The notes beneath the pieces were generated by a model. The model did no database searches. It saw only the letters and a list, made by a program, of their open reading frames with translations, and was not told where the DNA came from. From the NCBI GenBank assembly GCA_902825845.1, contig CADECM010000007.1, positions 1-39,103 of the forward strand: 39,103 bases of DNA. The letters run 5' to 3'. The DNA comes from an uncultured beta proteobacterium. Lineage in GTDB: Bacteria > Pseudomonadota > Gammaproteobacteria > Burkholderiales > SG8-41. A program made the translations under genes and the position numbers. This document shows, in pieces, positions 26,932 to 35,631 of this stretch. Every line of letters starts with the position of its first letter. Position 1 is the first letter of the stretch.

Positions 26932-28208
26932 TGCAGTTGCCTCATCGCATCGGCCGCACAGAGTGCTTCGGCCACCGTCAGCCGCCGCTCCAGTTCCGCG
27001 CGCCAGTCCGGCACCTGAAACACGAACGCGCGGCTGACCTGCAGCATCTGTTGCACCACCCGGTGCCACTGCAGCCGGTAGCGGCAGTATTGCGCCGGCG
27101 CGATCTGCTCGTAGGCCGCAAGGAATCGCGCCGCAAACAGCGGATCAGCGGTCAGTGTCCGCAGCCGGGCGAGAAAGGCCGCCACATCCTCCATGGGGTC
27201 GCCCATGGCAAACTCATCAAAATCGAACAACACCACCCGCTCGCCGTCCAGCCACGCCTGGCCCGCATGAAAATCACCATGGATCACGGTCAGCGGCGAC
27301 CGCGGTAATAATGCCGCGCTCTGTTCGATCGCATCAGCCAGGCGCACCACCCGACTGCCGAGGTGCGGCGCGGCGCGCGAGACTTTTTTGCCGCGGCGGC
27401 GGACTTCCATCAACCAGTGTGCCGTGTCGTGCGCCTGCACGCCGGCCAGCGCGTGCGGTGCGGCATGCACTGCCACAAGGGCTTGCGCCAGTCGGCCCGG
27501 CAAAGCAGCGCCGTCGCGCCCTGCGAGGGCCTGCTGCAGCGGAATGCCGCTGGCCGGCGCCTGCCAGAACGCGCGGGTCTGTGCGCAATAGCCCAGCGGC
27601 CGCGCCACGGCCGGGCTGCCGCGGTCGCGCGCGGACTGCTCGTGAAAATGGGTGAATCGCCGCAACAGCGCTTCGCCGCGCGCGTCACTGAATGTTTTCA
27701 CATACAGCTGCCGGTCATTGGCATTGGCTGCATCGCGCGAATAGCACAGCGTGGCGCGCTGCTCGGGTTCATAGCGCAATGCACTGACCGCGCGCGCCGG
27801 CTGCCCCCACCAGCGGCGGGTCTGCTCGGGGTCGAGCAGATGCGCCAGTTGCGGCAGGCCCGGGTCGGCGGGCCAGCGCCACAACAACATGTCGAGCTGC
27901 GGCAGATGCAGCGCGGGCGCATCCTGGCGCGCCTGCGCGCTGGCGCCGCCGCGATAGACCTTGCCATACAACTGCAGCGTGTCCGCGGCCCCCGTGGCAT
28001 CGTCGTGCACCTCGGCTTCGTAACGCAGCGTGAGCGGATGCGGATTGCGGTGGCGCGAGGCATTGCGCCGCGCACTGAGCACGCGCAAGCGGTCCACAAC
28101 CACGCCGCGGCCGGCGGCGCCCGGCAACGCCTGCTGCAGTAACGGACGCATGGCCTCGGGATCGAGACAGGAATCCAGGGTGTAGTCAACGCCTGCCGTA
28201 TGCATCAT
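26928..28208 (-). CDS. Aminoglycoside-phosphotransferase-fold kinase (HGDFH variant), first-type
   Basis: The product has 426 residues from the ATG at 28208 (ATGA overlap). The catalytic loop reads VIHGDFHAGQAW and the metal-binding motif LFDFDE, as in APH/choline-kinase-fold enzymes. The usual asparagine of HGDxxxxN is a glutamine, a change also known in maltokinase-type members. The N-terminal half has two similar strands, LRYEAEV...LQLYGKVYRGG and LRYEPEQ...RQLYVKTFSD, as if an N-lobe were duplicated; between them is LDMLLWRWPADPGLPQL. A sugar or glycolipid kinase is plausible. It is paralogous to the neighbour at 28205. The longer upstream frame is rejected for lack of family sequence. 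Confidence 0.85.
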   Translation of the reverse strand: MMHTAGVDYTLDSCLDPEAMRPLLQQALPGAAGRGVVVDRLRVLSARRNASRHRNPHPLTLRYEAEVHDDATGAADTLQLYGKVYRGGASAQARQDAPALHLPQLDMLLWRWPADPGLPQLAHLLDPEQTRRWWGQPARAVSALRYEPEQRATLCYSRDAANANDRQLYVKTFSDARGEALLRRFTHFHEQSARDRGSPAVARPLGYCAQTRAFWQAPASGIPLQQALAGRDGAALPGRLAQALVAVHAAPHALAGVQAHDTAHWLMEVRRRGKKVSRAAPHLGSRVVRLADAIEQSAALLPRSPLTVIHGDFHAGQAWLDGERVVLFDFDEFAMGDPMEDVAAFLARLRTLTADPLFAARFLAAYEQIAPAQYCRYRLQWHRVVQQMLQVSRAFVFQVPDWRAELERRLTVAEALCAADAMRQLQ

Positions 28209-29575
28209 GCCGCCTCCAGGGAACGCGCGCCTGCCACCTCGCACGCCAGTTCGATCAGCCGCGGCGCGATGGCAAAACGTCCGGGTTTGAGATTGACCAC
28301 ACAGCGCCAGGCACGCTGGCACAGCAAATGCCACGCGGTGGCCCACGCCAGCTCGTGCGGCAGCGGCGCCAGGCCGCCGCCACGCGCGTAACCGTCGAGC
28401 AGCGCCTGCCACGCCGCGCCGTCGCGCGCATGATCCGCACCCTCGAGCAGCGCGCGATACATGCCGTCCGCGATCCACGCCCCCAGTTCCATCACCGCCG
28501 GACCCCGGCGCAGTCCGTCGAGATCGATCAATGCCAGTTCGCCGCCGTGCGCAAGGACGTTGCGGGCATGCAGATCACCATGCAGCGTCGCCGGCGGCCG
28601 GCAGGCCGCCATCGCGATGCCGGCGCCGAGATGCCGCGTCGCACGCCCCAGGACATCGTGCGACGCCGGCAACACCGCCGCCAATGCACTGCGCACATCG
28701 TGCAGACGGTCCCTCAGCGATTGCGCGGTCACGGCGCGCGCGGTCGCCACCGGCGTGCGGTGCAGTGCTGCAAGCTGCGCGCCGAGCGGCGCCGCCAGCG
28801 CCGCGACTTGCGCGGGATCAAGGTCCAGCAGCGCGCGGCCGGGCAGGCCTTCCTGCCAGTGCAGGTCAAACGCGGGCTGGTACAACAAGGCGCGCGGCGT
28901 GCGCAGTTCTCCGCGCTGCCACGCCGCGCATGACTGCAGTGCGTGCAGATAACCGTGCGCGGTGGCGCCGTCGGGTTCGCGGCTGCTCTTTGCGTAAACG
29001 GTCTGCGTTACCCGCTCCCCGCCGTGATGCCACAACAAATCGACGCGCGCGCACAGGCGATGCTCCGGCACATACTGCACCACGTCGATGCGGTAATCCG
29101 TCAGCCGCCCGCCGCCCGCGCTCAGCGCCGCCACCAGTTCGGGCAACACCTGCTCGCGCACCACGCGCGCATCCGCCAGCACGCGCGGCGCGGCAAGTTT
29201 GGGATCGTTCGGCCACCACCAGGTGAGCATGTCCAACATCGGCAGCAGCCGCAACGCCGGCCCGGCCAGCGACGGCAGCAGAAGCGATTCGCCGGCGCGC
29301 TGCGCCCGCCGCGCTGAATCCCCGCCGCTGCACAGGCGCGCGCTCACCCGCTGCTCGAACACCCGGTCCGCCGCAGTGTCGCGCAGCCGCAGCAGGTAGG
29401 ACAGCGTGCAGTTGCGGTGCGGCCGGTACTTGATGCGCTCGACGCTGCAGCGCTCCAGTTGCACGCCGTGCATGCGCACGGTGCGGCCGAAAATCTCCGC
29501 CATCGCCGTTTCATTCAGCGCCTGTCCGAGGTGCGGCAACGCCCGATCTTCGGGCCCGTCAAAGCGCATGGTCAT
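28205..29575 (-). CDS. Aminoglycoside-phosphotransferase-fold kinase, second paralogue
   Basis: The product has 456 residues from the ATG at 29575 (ATGA overlap with the heparinase-like gene). It keeps the canonical catalytic loop HGDLHARNVL and the metal motif LIDLDGLRRG. Like its neighbour, it shows two N-lobe-like stretches, IKYRPHRNCTLSYLLRLRD and VQYVPEHRLCARVDLLW, with the linker MLDMLTWWWPNDPKL between. The shared WPxDPxL linker shows the two genes are tandem duplicates that have diverged. No signal peptide or membrane segment is visible. The acceptor is unknown; phosphorylation of a sugar or of a glycan-lipid end group would fit. Confidence 0.85.
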   Translation of the reverse strand: MTMRFDGPEDRALPHLGQALNETAMAEIFGRTVRMHGVQLERCSVERIKYRPHRNCTLSYLLRLRDTAADRVFEQRVSARLCSGGDSARRAQRAGESLLLPSLAGPALRLLPMLDMLTWWWPNDPKLAAPRVLADARVVREQVLPELVAALSAGGGRLTDYRIDVVQYVPEHRLCARVDLLWHHGGERVTQTVYAKSSREPDGATAHGYLHALQSCAAWQRGELRTPRALLYQPAFDLHWQEGLPGRALLDLDPAQVAALAAPLGAQLAALHRTPVATARAVTAQSLRDRLHDVRSALAAVLPASHDVLGRATRHLGAGIAMAACRPPATLHGDLHARNVLAHGGELALIDLDGLRRGPAVMELGAWIADGMYRALLEGADHARDGAAWQALLDGYARGGGLAPLPHELAWATAWHLLCQRAWRCVVNLKPGRFAIAPRLIELACEVAGARSLEAA

Positions 29576-31692
29576 CGGCTGTCCTCCCGCATCAGCGCCG
29601 GATCGCAGCCGCCATCGCGCAACACGGCGCCGGCATGGGACGCCGCGCGCAGCCAGCGGCCGTCGCGGTCTTCGCGCCAATACAGCCAGCTGCCGCTAAA
29701 GTTCGCACGGCCGATCTGCCCGTGGAAGGCACCCGCGCCGCGGCAATGCAGCCAGTGGTCCGCCACGCGCTCACCGGCGACCGTCAGCGTTACCTGAATG
29801 ACCGCTACAGGTATTTCATAAGTATTTGTTTTTACACAATATTTTTTAACACACACTATCGGCTCGGCGTCGCGCCACGGCACCAGCACGGTATCGAAAT
29901 CGGCATTGCGCGCATGCGTCGTGCTGCGTAGCGCAGGGGCCGGTTGTTTGTCACCGTAGCGCGCCGACACCCAACCTGCGGCAAGGCTGTGTTGCACGCC
30001 GGCGCACGCCGGCTGTGCGATCAGCAAACCCGGGCTCGACAGCTGCATGCCGCCGTCGATCCGCAGCGTGCTGCAACCGTGCGCCTGCGCGCCCAGCTGA
30101 AAATTGAGCGCGTAGTCGTGCGCGCTGTCGGCGCGCAGCCAGTCGCTGACGATCCAATAGCCGCGGTCGACAAACACGATGCAGCGGTCGTGCACGGCGT
30201 CGTATTCGTGGCTGCGCACGCGCGCGTGCACCAGGTCCAGTTGCGGCGCGTGGAAACGTTCCACCAACTGCGTTTCAGCCGCAGGTCCGCTGATCTTGTG
30301 GCGCACCGAGCCTTGCACATGGCGCGACACTTCCTTGATCGCCTTCGGCAGATAGCGTGTCTGCTGCCTGCCGTCGACACACACGGTGTTGTGCGCCGCC
30401 GTGCCGCGAAAATGCACGCGCCAATTGATGCCGTCCGCTGTAGCGGCCGCTTCGCTGTAGGTATAGCGGCCCGGATCCACGATCAGCGGGCGCCCGTGGG
30501 CCGCCAGTTCGAAACTCAGCGCGTCGAAGTGGCCGTGATTGCCTTCGCCCAGCGGCCCGCTGTCGAACACCAGATGTTGCGCCTCGCCGAAATCAGCCGC
30601 GCCGCCGCCCCAATGGCTGCGGATCACCGTGTAGCCGCCGTCGGCGAAGTGCGCGACGCGAGCCGCCGGCGGGCGGCCCCGCGCGCCGCGCGTGGCCACA
30701 TACAGCATGTCGTCGCGGCCGAACAGTTCTGCGCCCTGCTGCAGCAGATCGAGGAAGCTGCGCGCATCGCCGTCCGAGAAACTCGGCACGATACCGACGG
30801 GATTGTGCACGTGCAGGCTGAATTCCAGCGCGCGGCACAGCGCCTCATCCATCGCCCGCGGCACCGCGATACCGTTCGCTGCCGCGAGGCGGCGCAGATT
30901 CAGGTAATTCTTCAGCACCAGGTGGTGATAGTCGGTTGACTGCTCGCAATGCACGCCGTCGGCCCGCAGGTCGCTCGCCATGTTTGCCACCGTCTGTTCC
31001 AGGGCGAAGGCGCGCCAGTGCGCGGCGCGGTGCATCTCGGGAAATACCACGCCCGCCAGAAAAATCGCATACAGTTCCAGCGTGCGATGATTGCGCTTGG
31101 GCGTGAGGTTGTCGCACAGATACTCGACCTGCTGGTGAAGCGAGTGCAACAGGCGCCGGTGAAACCCGGCGCTGACCGCGGCCGGCGCCGGGTGCGCGGC
31201 ATGCGAGACAAACAGGTGATAGCTGTAGATCCAGTTCTGTACCCGCCGCCCGGTGACATCCGCCGCAATGAATCCCGGCGGCGTCATGCGTATCCAGCCG
31301 TCAATCAAGTCCACCCAACGCACGGCGTAACGCGATTGCCCGCTGCGCGAAAACGCCAGGCCGAGGCCGACCGCGTAGTAAAACTTGTGCAGCAGAATAT
31401 GCCATTCGACGTCGGCGCTGGGATTGCGCAGCCAGTCCAGCGGATCGGGCAGCGTGTGTGTCTCGCCATTGAATTCAAAGCAACCGCCAAGGATGGCTTC
31501 GATTTTTTCCGGCCGCGTCTCGTCGGCATCGGCGACAGGGTAGTAGTGCACGGCACGCGGGCCGCGAAAGTGCGCGAGCAGCGCCGCATCGTCGAGACGC
31601 TGCCACGGCGGCAGGAAGATGGATGCCGGTGCCGGGGCACAGGCGGGTGCCGCGGATGTCGCCGCGGGCATCTGCGCAAGTGGGTTCATCAT
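29572..31692 (-). CDS. Heparinase II/III-like family protein, no signal peptide
   Basis: The product has 706 residues from the ATG at 31692, which shares one base with the upstream stop (TGATG). An N-terminal alpha/alpha-toroid region includes DWLRNPSADVEWHILLHKFY. The heparinase II/III C-terminal beta-sheet domain is marked by GEGNHGHFDALSF near residue 382 and by TAAHNTVCVDGRQQ near 432. Family members are polysaccharide lyases that cleave uronic-acid glycans, which fits a glycan built from Ugd-derived sugars. No signal peptide is seen (MMNPLAQMPAATSAAPAC), unlike most secreted lyases, so a cytoplasmic or biosynthetic role is possible. An AT-rich element sits within codons 614-625 (KKYCVKTNTYEI). 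Confidence 0.87.
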   Translation of the reverse strand: MMNPLAQMPAATSAAPACAPAPASIFLPPWQRLDDAALLAHFRGPRAVHYYPVADADETRPEKIEAILGGCFEFNGETHTLPDPLDWLRNPSADVEWHILLHKFYYAVGLGLAFSRSGQSRYAVRWVDLIDGWIRMTPPGFIAADVTGRRVQNWIYSYHLFVSHAAHPAPAAVSAGFHRRLLHSLHQQVEYLCDNLTPKRNHRTLELYAIFLAGVVFPEMHRAAHWRAFALEQTVANMASDLRADGVHCEQSTDYHHLVLKNYLNLRRLAAANGIAVPRAMDEALCRALEFSLHVHNPVGIVPSFSDGDARSFLDLLQQGAELFGRDDMLYVATRGARGRPPAARVAHFADGGYTVIRSHWGGGAADFGEAQHLVFDSGPLGEGNHGHFDALSFELAAHGRPLIVDPGRYTYSEAAATADGINWRVHFRGTAAHNTVCVDGRQQTRYLPKAIKEVSRHVQGSVRHKISGPAAETQLVERFHAPQLDLVHARVRSHEYDAVHDRCIVFVDRGYWIVSDWLRADSAHDYALNFQLGAQAHGCSTLRIDGGMQLSSPGLLIAQPACAGVQHSLAAGWVSARYGDKQPAPALRSTTHARNADFDTVLVPWRDAEPIVCVKKYCVKTNTYEIPVAVIQVTLTVAGERVADHWLHCRGAGAFHGQIGRANFSGSWLYWREDRDGRWLRAASHAGAVLRDGGCDPALMREDSR
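29818..29850 (+). repeat. AT-rich dispersed element, copy C, inside the heparinase-like gene
   Basis: The element begins ATAAGTATTTGTTTTTACAC and continues to TTTTTTAAC. The core at 29819-29831 matches the complement of WATCAANNNNTTR with one mismatch. It keeps the gene's reading frame and is translated on the minus strand as a Lys/Tyr/Asn-rich insert unlike the rest of the protein. Confidence 0.55.
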
Positions 31693-33074
31693 CACGCGGC
31701 CGCCCGCGGCCTGGCGCGCAATTGCGACAGGAACAAGTCGCGCAGTGCCAGCGTGGTGCGGCTGGAATCGAAGCGCTCGCAGATGCGCGTGCGGCCCGCG
31801 CGCGCAAGCCGCGCGTGCAACACGGCGTCGCCCAGCACGCGGCGCAAAGCCGCCGCCAGCGCGGCGCTGTCGCCACTGGCAACGAGCAATCCGTGCACGC
31901 CGTCGTCGATCATTTCCGGTATGCCCGAGATCGCGGTGGTGACAACCGGGATGCCCATCGCCATTGCCTCGGCCAGCACATTGGGAAAACCGTCGCGATC
32001 GCCGGCCTCGGTAATCTGGCAGGGCAGCACAAACACGCTGGCCATGCGATACAGGTCGCGCAGCTCGTCCTGCGTCACCGCGCCGCGCACATGCACGCAG
32101 TCGGCGAGCCCGAGCGCCTCGATCTGGCGGCAAATGCCGTCATAGGCATCGCCGCGTTCGCCCACGATCACGCAATGGCACTTCACGCCCTCGCGCTTGA
32201 GTTGGGCGCAGGCATCGATCAGGTGATCGAAGCCTTTTTTCTGTACGAAGCGACCCACCGCCAGCAGAATGGGCGTGCCGGTACGGCCGGCCGTCTGCGG
32301 CGGCGGCGAAAAGTAGCCCGTGTCCAGACCATGGTAGATGGCGTGCACCTCGTGCGGCCGCGCGTGGCGCGCGCGCAGTACGTCGGCATTGGCGCAAGTG
32401 CAGGTGGCGACAAAGCGCGCGGCGGCGAGCTTGCGTTCCAGCAGATCGCCCGGATTGAGGTCCGCCTGATAGATGTCCTTGGCGTGCGCGGTGAAACTGA
32501 ACGGGATGCCGGTCAAGCGGCTGGCGAACCAGGTAATGGTCGCCACGCCGTGGCAGAAATGGCCATGCAGATGACCGACATCGCCGGCGCGCAACAGGTG
32601 CGCGGCAATCCCGCCCGCCTGCAGGAACTCCTTGACGAACACCTTGCGCAGCCGCGGCCCGCCGCCGCGAATGCGGTAGCGCCAGCTCATCGCCAGCGCC
32701 GCGCCCAGCGTGCGCACATAGCGCAAGGGATGACGCCGCGCCACCGCGGCGTTGGCGCGCAGCAACACCGGCAGGTTGCGCGCCAGCCAGCGCATCAGCG
32801 TGGTGCCCGACAAGGTGGAAACATCGGGAAGGTAGGTAAGCGGCGCGCGCACTTGCGCCACCACCGGGTGCACCTTGTCTTCGCGCTCGCGTTTGACTGA
32901 AAACAGCCGCAGCCGCATGCCGGCGCGCTCAAGCTGAAGTATCTCGTGCGTAATGAAGGTCTCGGACAACCGCGGGTAGCCGTTCATGACATACGCCACC
33001 ACGGCGGGCGCCGCTGCCGCCGGCGCGGTATCCATGTGCGCGGCGGACTGAAGCGTGTTGGACGGCATCGTCAT
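31692..33074 (-). CDS. GT4 glycosyltransferase (group 1), paralogue 1
   Basis: The product has 460 residues from the ATG at 33074 (ATGA overlap). The N-terminal acceptor domain contains NGYPRLSETFITHEILQLER, and HLHGHFCHGVATI leads to a FSFTAHAKDIYQADLN segment. The donor domain starts ILLAVGRFVQKKGFDHLIDA. The GT4 E-x7-E motif lies in GFPNVLAEAMAMGIPVV. It is clearly paralogous to the gene just upstream (33071). Retaining transfer from a nucleotide sugar is the family reaction. No membrane anchor is present. Confidence 0.92.
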   Translation of the reverse strand: MTMPSNTLQSAAHMDTAPAAAAPAVVAYVMNGYPRLSETFITHEILQLERAGMRLRLFSVKREREDKVHPVVAQVRAPLTYLPDVSTLSGTTLMRWLARNLPVLLRANAAVARRHPLRYVRTLGAALAMSWRYRIRGGGPRLRKVFVKEFLQAGGIAAHLLRAGDVGHLHGHFCHGVATITWFASRLTGIPFSFTAHAKDIYQADLNPGDLLERKLAAARFVATCTCANADVLRARHARPHEVHAIYHGLDTGYFSPPPQTAGRTGTPILLAVGRFVQKKGFDHLIDACAQLKREGVKCHCVIVGERGDAYDGICRQIEALGLADCVHVRGAVTQDELRDLYRMASVFVLPCQITEAGDRDGFPNVLAEAMAMGIPVVTTAISGIPEMIDDGVHGLLVASGDSAALAAALRRVLGDAVLHARLARAGRTRICERFDSSRTTLALRDLFLSQLRARPRAAA

Positions 33075-34366
33075 TTGGCCCCCACCGGCACTTGCCGTGC
33101 CTGTCCATCCGGCGCGTGCGCATGCGCGGGCGGGCACGTGGCGCACGCGTGCCCGGCATGGCGCAGCAGATCGCACAGCAGTTGCAGATTGCGGTCGTTG
33201 TCGAACGCAGCCGTCACGCCGGCGCGCGCCGCGCTCCCCAGCACCGCGCACCGCCGCGGATCGCGCAACAGGCCGCCGATGGCGTCAGCCAGCGCGGCGG
33301 CATCATCCGCCGGCACCAGCACGCCGTTGCGGCCATCGCGCACCAGTTCCGGAATGCCGGAAACGTCTGACGCCACCACCGGCAGACCCATGGCCATCGC
33401 TTCCAGCAACACATTGGGAATCCCGTCGCGGTCGCCGTCGGCGGCGATACGCGAGGGCTGCACGTACACCGCGGCGCGCGCGTAAGCGTCGATCACCTCG
33501 CCGCGGGTCAACTTGCCGGCCAGGCGAACCTTGCCGCTCAGGCCGTGGCGCAAAATGCAGCCAAGCAGGCGTTCCTGCTCTTCGCCATAGCCGATGATCT
33601 CGCATTGGAACGCCACCCCGCGCTCGTGCAGCAGGCGGCAGGCATCGATCAGCGTATCGAGCCCCTTCTTGGCGCGCAATCGTCCGACGCTCAACAACAA
33701 CGGCGGCGCCGCGGGCGCGGCGCGCATGCGCGGGTGAAAACGCTCACCATCGACGCCGTGATACATCCGCTGCACGTTGGCGCGTGGCGCCGCCGCGCTC
33801 AGCGTCTGGCGATTGAACTCGGTGCAGGTAACCGTGAAGCGCGCGGCTTCGAGCTTGCGTTTGAGATCGCGCGCGCGCGCGAGGTAAATGTCCTTGGCGT
33901 GGGCGGAAATCGAAAACGGCACGGCGGTGAGCATCGACGCGAGTTCGGCGACATCCGCCGGCGTCGAAATAAAGTGGGCGTGCAGATGTGCCACGCCGTC
34001 GTCTCGCATCTGCACCGCGAGCCAGCCGGCCTGCGCGAAATCGGCCAGCGCGCCGCGGCGACACGCGAACCACAATGCGCGCGCGTAGCGTATCGGCGCC
34101 GCTGCCAGTAGTTGCAGATGCCGCGGCGCGAACGCAAGGCGCTGCCCGCGCGCCCACTGCGGCACCACCGTGAGCGCCGCGCGCACGCGCGCCACGTCCG
34201 GATGCGCGATGGCATCAGTGGGCGGGCGCAAGGCGTAGAGGCGCAGCGGCATACCCCGGCGCTCCAGCCCGAGGATTTCCTCTAGAATGAAGGTTTCCGA
34301 GAGTTTCGGAAACATTTTCACCAGAAACCCGAGCGGGGAACGGGCGGCAGTGTGCTTCGTGGACAT
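33071..34366 (-). CDS. GT4 glycosyltransferase (group 1), paralogue 2
   Basis: The product has 431 residues from the ATG at 34366, chosen because a GGAG site precedes it with normal spacing and the protein begins MSTKHTAARSPLGFLVKMFP. It shares PKLSETFILEEILGLERRGM, HLHAHFIST and FSISAHAKDIYLARA with its downstream paralogue. The donor domain has LLSVGRLRAKKGLDTLIDA, and the E-x7-E motif lies in GIPNVLLEAMAMGLPVV. It follows the first gene of the operon by 14 bp. The pair probably arose by tandem duplication and may add two successive sugars. Confidence 0.92.
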   Translation of the reverse strand: MSTKHTAARSPLGFLVKMFPKLSETFILEEILGLERRGMPLRLYALRPPTDAIAHPDVARVRAALTVVPQWARGQRLAFAPRHLQLLAAAPIRYARALWFACRRGALADFAQAGWLAVQMRDDGVAHLHAHFISTPADVAELASMLTAVPFSISAHAKDIYLARARDLKRKLEAARFTVTCTEFNRQTLSAAAPRANVQRMYHGVDGERFHPRMRAAPAAPPLLLSVGRLRAKKGLDTLIDACRLLHERGVAFQCEIIGYGEEQERLLGCILRHGLSGKVRLAGKLTRGEVIDAYARAAVYVQPSRIAADGDRDGIPNVLLEAMAMGLPVVASDVSGIPELVRDGRNGVLVPADDAAALADAIGGLLRDPRRCAVLGSAARAGVTAAFDNDRNLQLLCDLLRHAGHACATCPPAHAHAPDGQARQVPVGAK

Positions 34367-34380
34367 GGCGATGCTCCGTT

Positions 34381-35631
34381 TCAGCACACAGGCCGCACGT
34401 ACAGGTCCGGCAGTGACGGACGCGGCGAGGGCGCAAGGCCTGGCAGGCCCGCAGCATTCACATCGACCAGATCGAACAGCGCTTTTGTAACCTGCGGCAG
34501 GCCGTCCATGGCCTGCAGTTGCGGCACGGGCGCATCATGCGACAGCTCCGCATGCACCGCCTGCCACAACGAAGCGGGCGTCAGCTGGTCGGGATGCACC
34601 ATGCGCAGCAGGCCATGTGCCGCCATGCGTTGCGCGCGAATCAGCTGTTCCTGTACCGGCCGCACGCGCGGCACCACCACCAGGCGCTTGCGCAGCGTGA
34701 GCAGTTCGCACACCGTGTTGTAACCGCCCATCGACACCACCACGTCGGACGCCGCCATCAGCGACATCATGTCGTCGCTGAAATCCTGCAGGCTTGCCTG
34801 GGGCAGGGACTGCAGCGCTCCGGCGAGGGCGTTGCGCGCGGCGGCATCCAGTTCCGGTCCGCACACGATGTGGGTACGCGGGCGTTGTTGTGGCGCCAAC
34901 GCCGCCAATCCCTTCACGGCGGCATCGATGAGTTGATACCCGTCCTGCCCGCCGCCGGGGGTGATCAACACCAGCGGCTGGTGTAGCGGCACGCCCATCT
35001 GGGCGCGCAGCAGCGCGCGCGTCTGCCGCCCGGGCTGACGCGCGATATAGCCGCAGAATCGCACTTTGGCAGCCGTGAGCGGCGGAAACGCGTACTCGCG
35101 CCGCAGGTCGAAGATGTCGGGCGAACCGACCACCAGCACCTGGTCGTAGTAGGCGTCAATGGCCTCGAAGTAACCCTGCCGGCGCCACACGGACGTGGTC
35201 GCCTGCGCACTGTCAAGGATGTCCCGCAGCAGCAACACCAGCTTCGGGCGGCGCCGGCGCGCGGGCATGTCGGCAAACGCACTCGACAATTCGTTTTCGA
35301 CACCGAACGGCTTCTTGTCGACCAGAATCAGGTGCGGATCGAATCCGGCAATGGCGCTGCGAATGATGTTCGCGCGCATGCGCACCGTCTCATCCTTCGA
35401 CAGGTTGAGATAGCGCGACGCGTAGTGACCCTGAACGTCGCGTGACAGGCACGGCAGCTTGAGATAGTCAACGCGCTGCGGGATGCGGAACGCGTGCGGC
35501 ATCGGCGAACCGGTAATCAGCAGCACTGACACCGCCGGCGACGATTCAACCAGGTGTCGCGCGATTTCCAGCATGCGGCGGATGTTGCCCAGGCCGAACG
35601 TATCGTGCGAGTAGATGAGTATGTGTTTCAT
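34381..35631 (-). CDS. MurG/GT28-like glycosyltransferase, first gene of the glycan operon
   Basis: The product has 416 residues from the ATG at 35631 (MKHILIYSHDTFGLGNIRRM); the longer frame upstream starts with a non-ATG codon and adds nothing recognisable. The N-terminal loop HDTFGLGNIRRMLEIARHLV and the C-terminal VSMGGYNTVCELLTLRKRLV followed by VVPRVRPVQEQLIRAQRM are typical of UDP-sugar GT-B enzymes of the MurG group. It is the same general type as the gene at 23907. No clear Shine-Dalgarno precedes the start. Its upstream region is the 462-bp AT-rich divergent region shared with the sensor kinase. Confidence 0.87.
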   Translation of the reverse strand: MKHILIYSHDTFGLGNIRRMLEIARHLVESSPAVSVLLITGSPMPHAFRIPQRVDYLKLPCLSRDVQGHYASRYLNLSKDETVRMRANIIRSAIAGFDPHLILVDKKPFGVENELSSAFADMPARRRRPKLVLLLRDILDSAQATTSVWRRQGYFEAIDAYYDQVLVVGSPDIFDLRREYAFPPLTAAKVRFCGYIARQPGRQTRALLRAQMGVPLHQPLVLITPGGGQDGYQLIDAAVKGLAALAPQQRPRTHIVCGPELDAAARNALAGALQSLPQASLQDFSDDMMSLMAASDVVVSMGGYNTVCELLTLRKRLVVVPRVRPVQEQLIRAQRMAAHGLLRMVHPDQLTPASLWQAVHAELSHDAPVPQLQAMDGLPQVTKALFDLVDVNAAGLPGLAPSPRPSLPDLYVRPVC

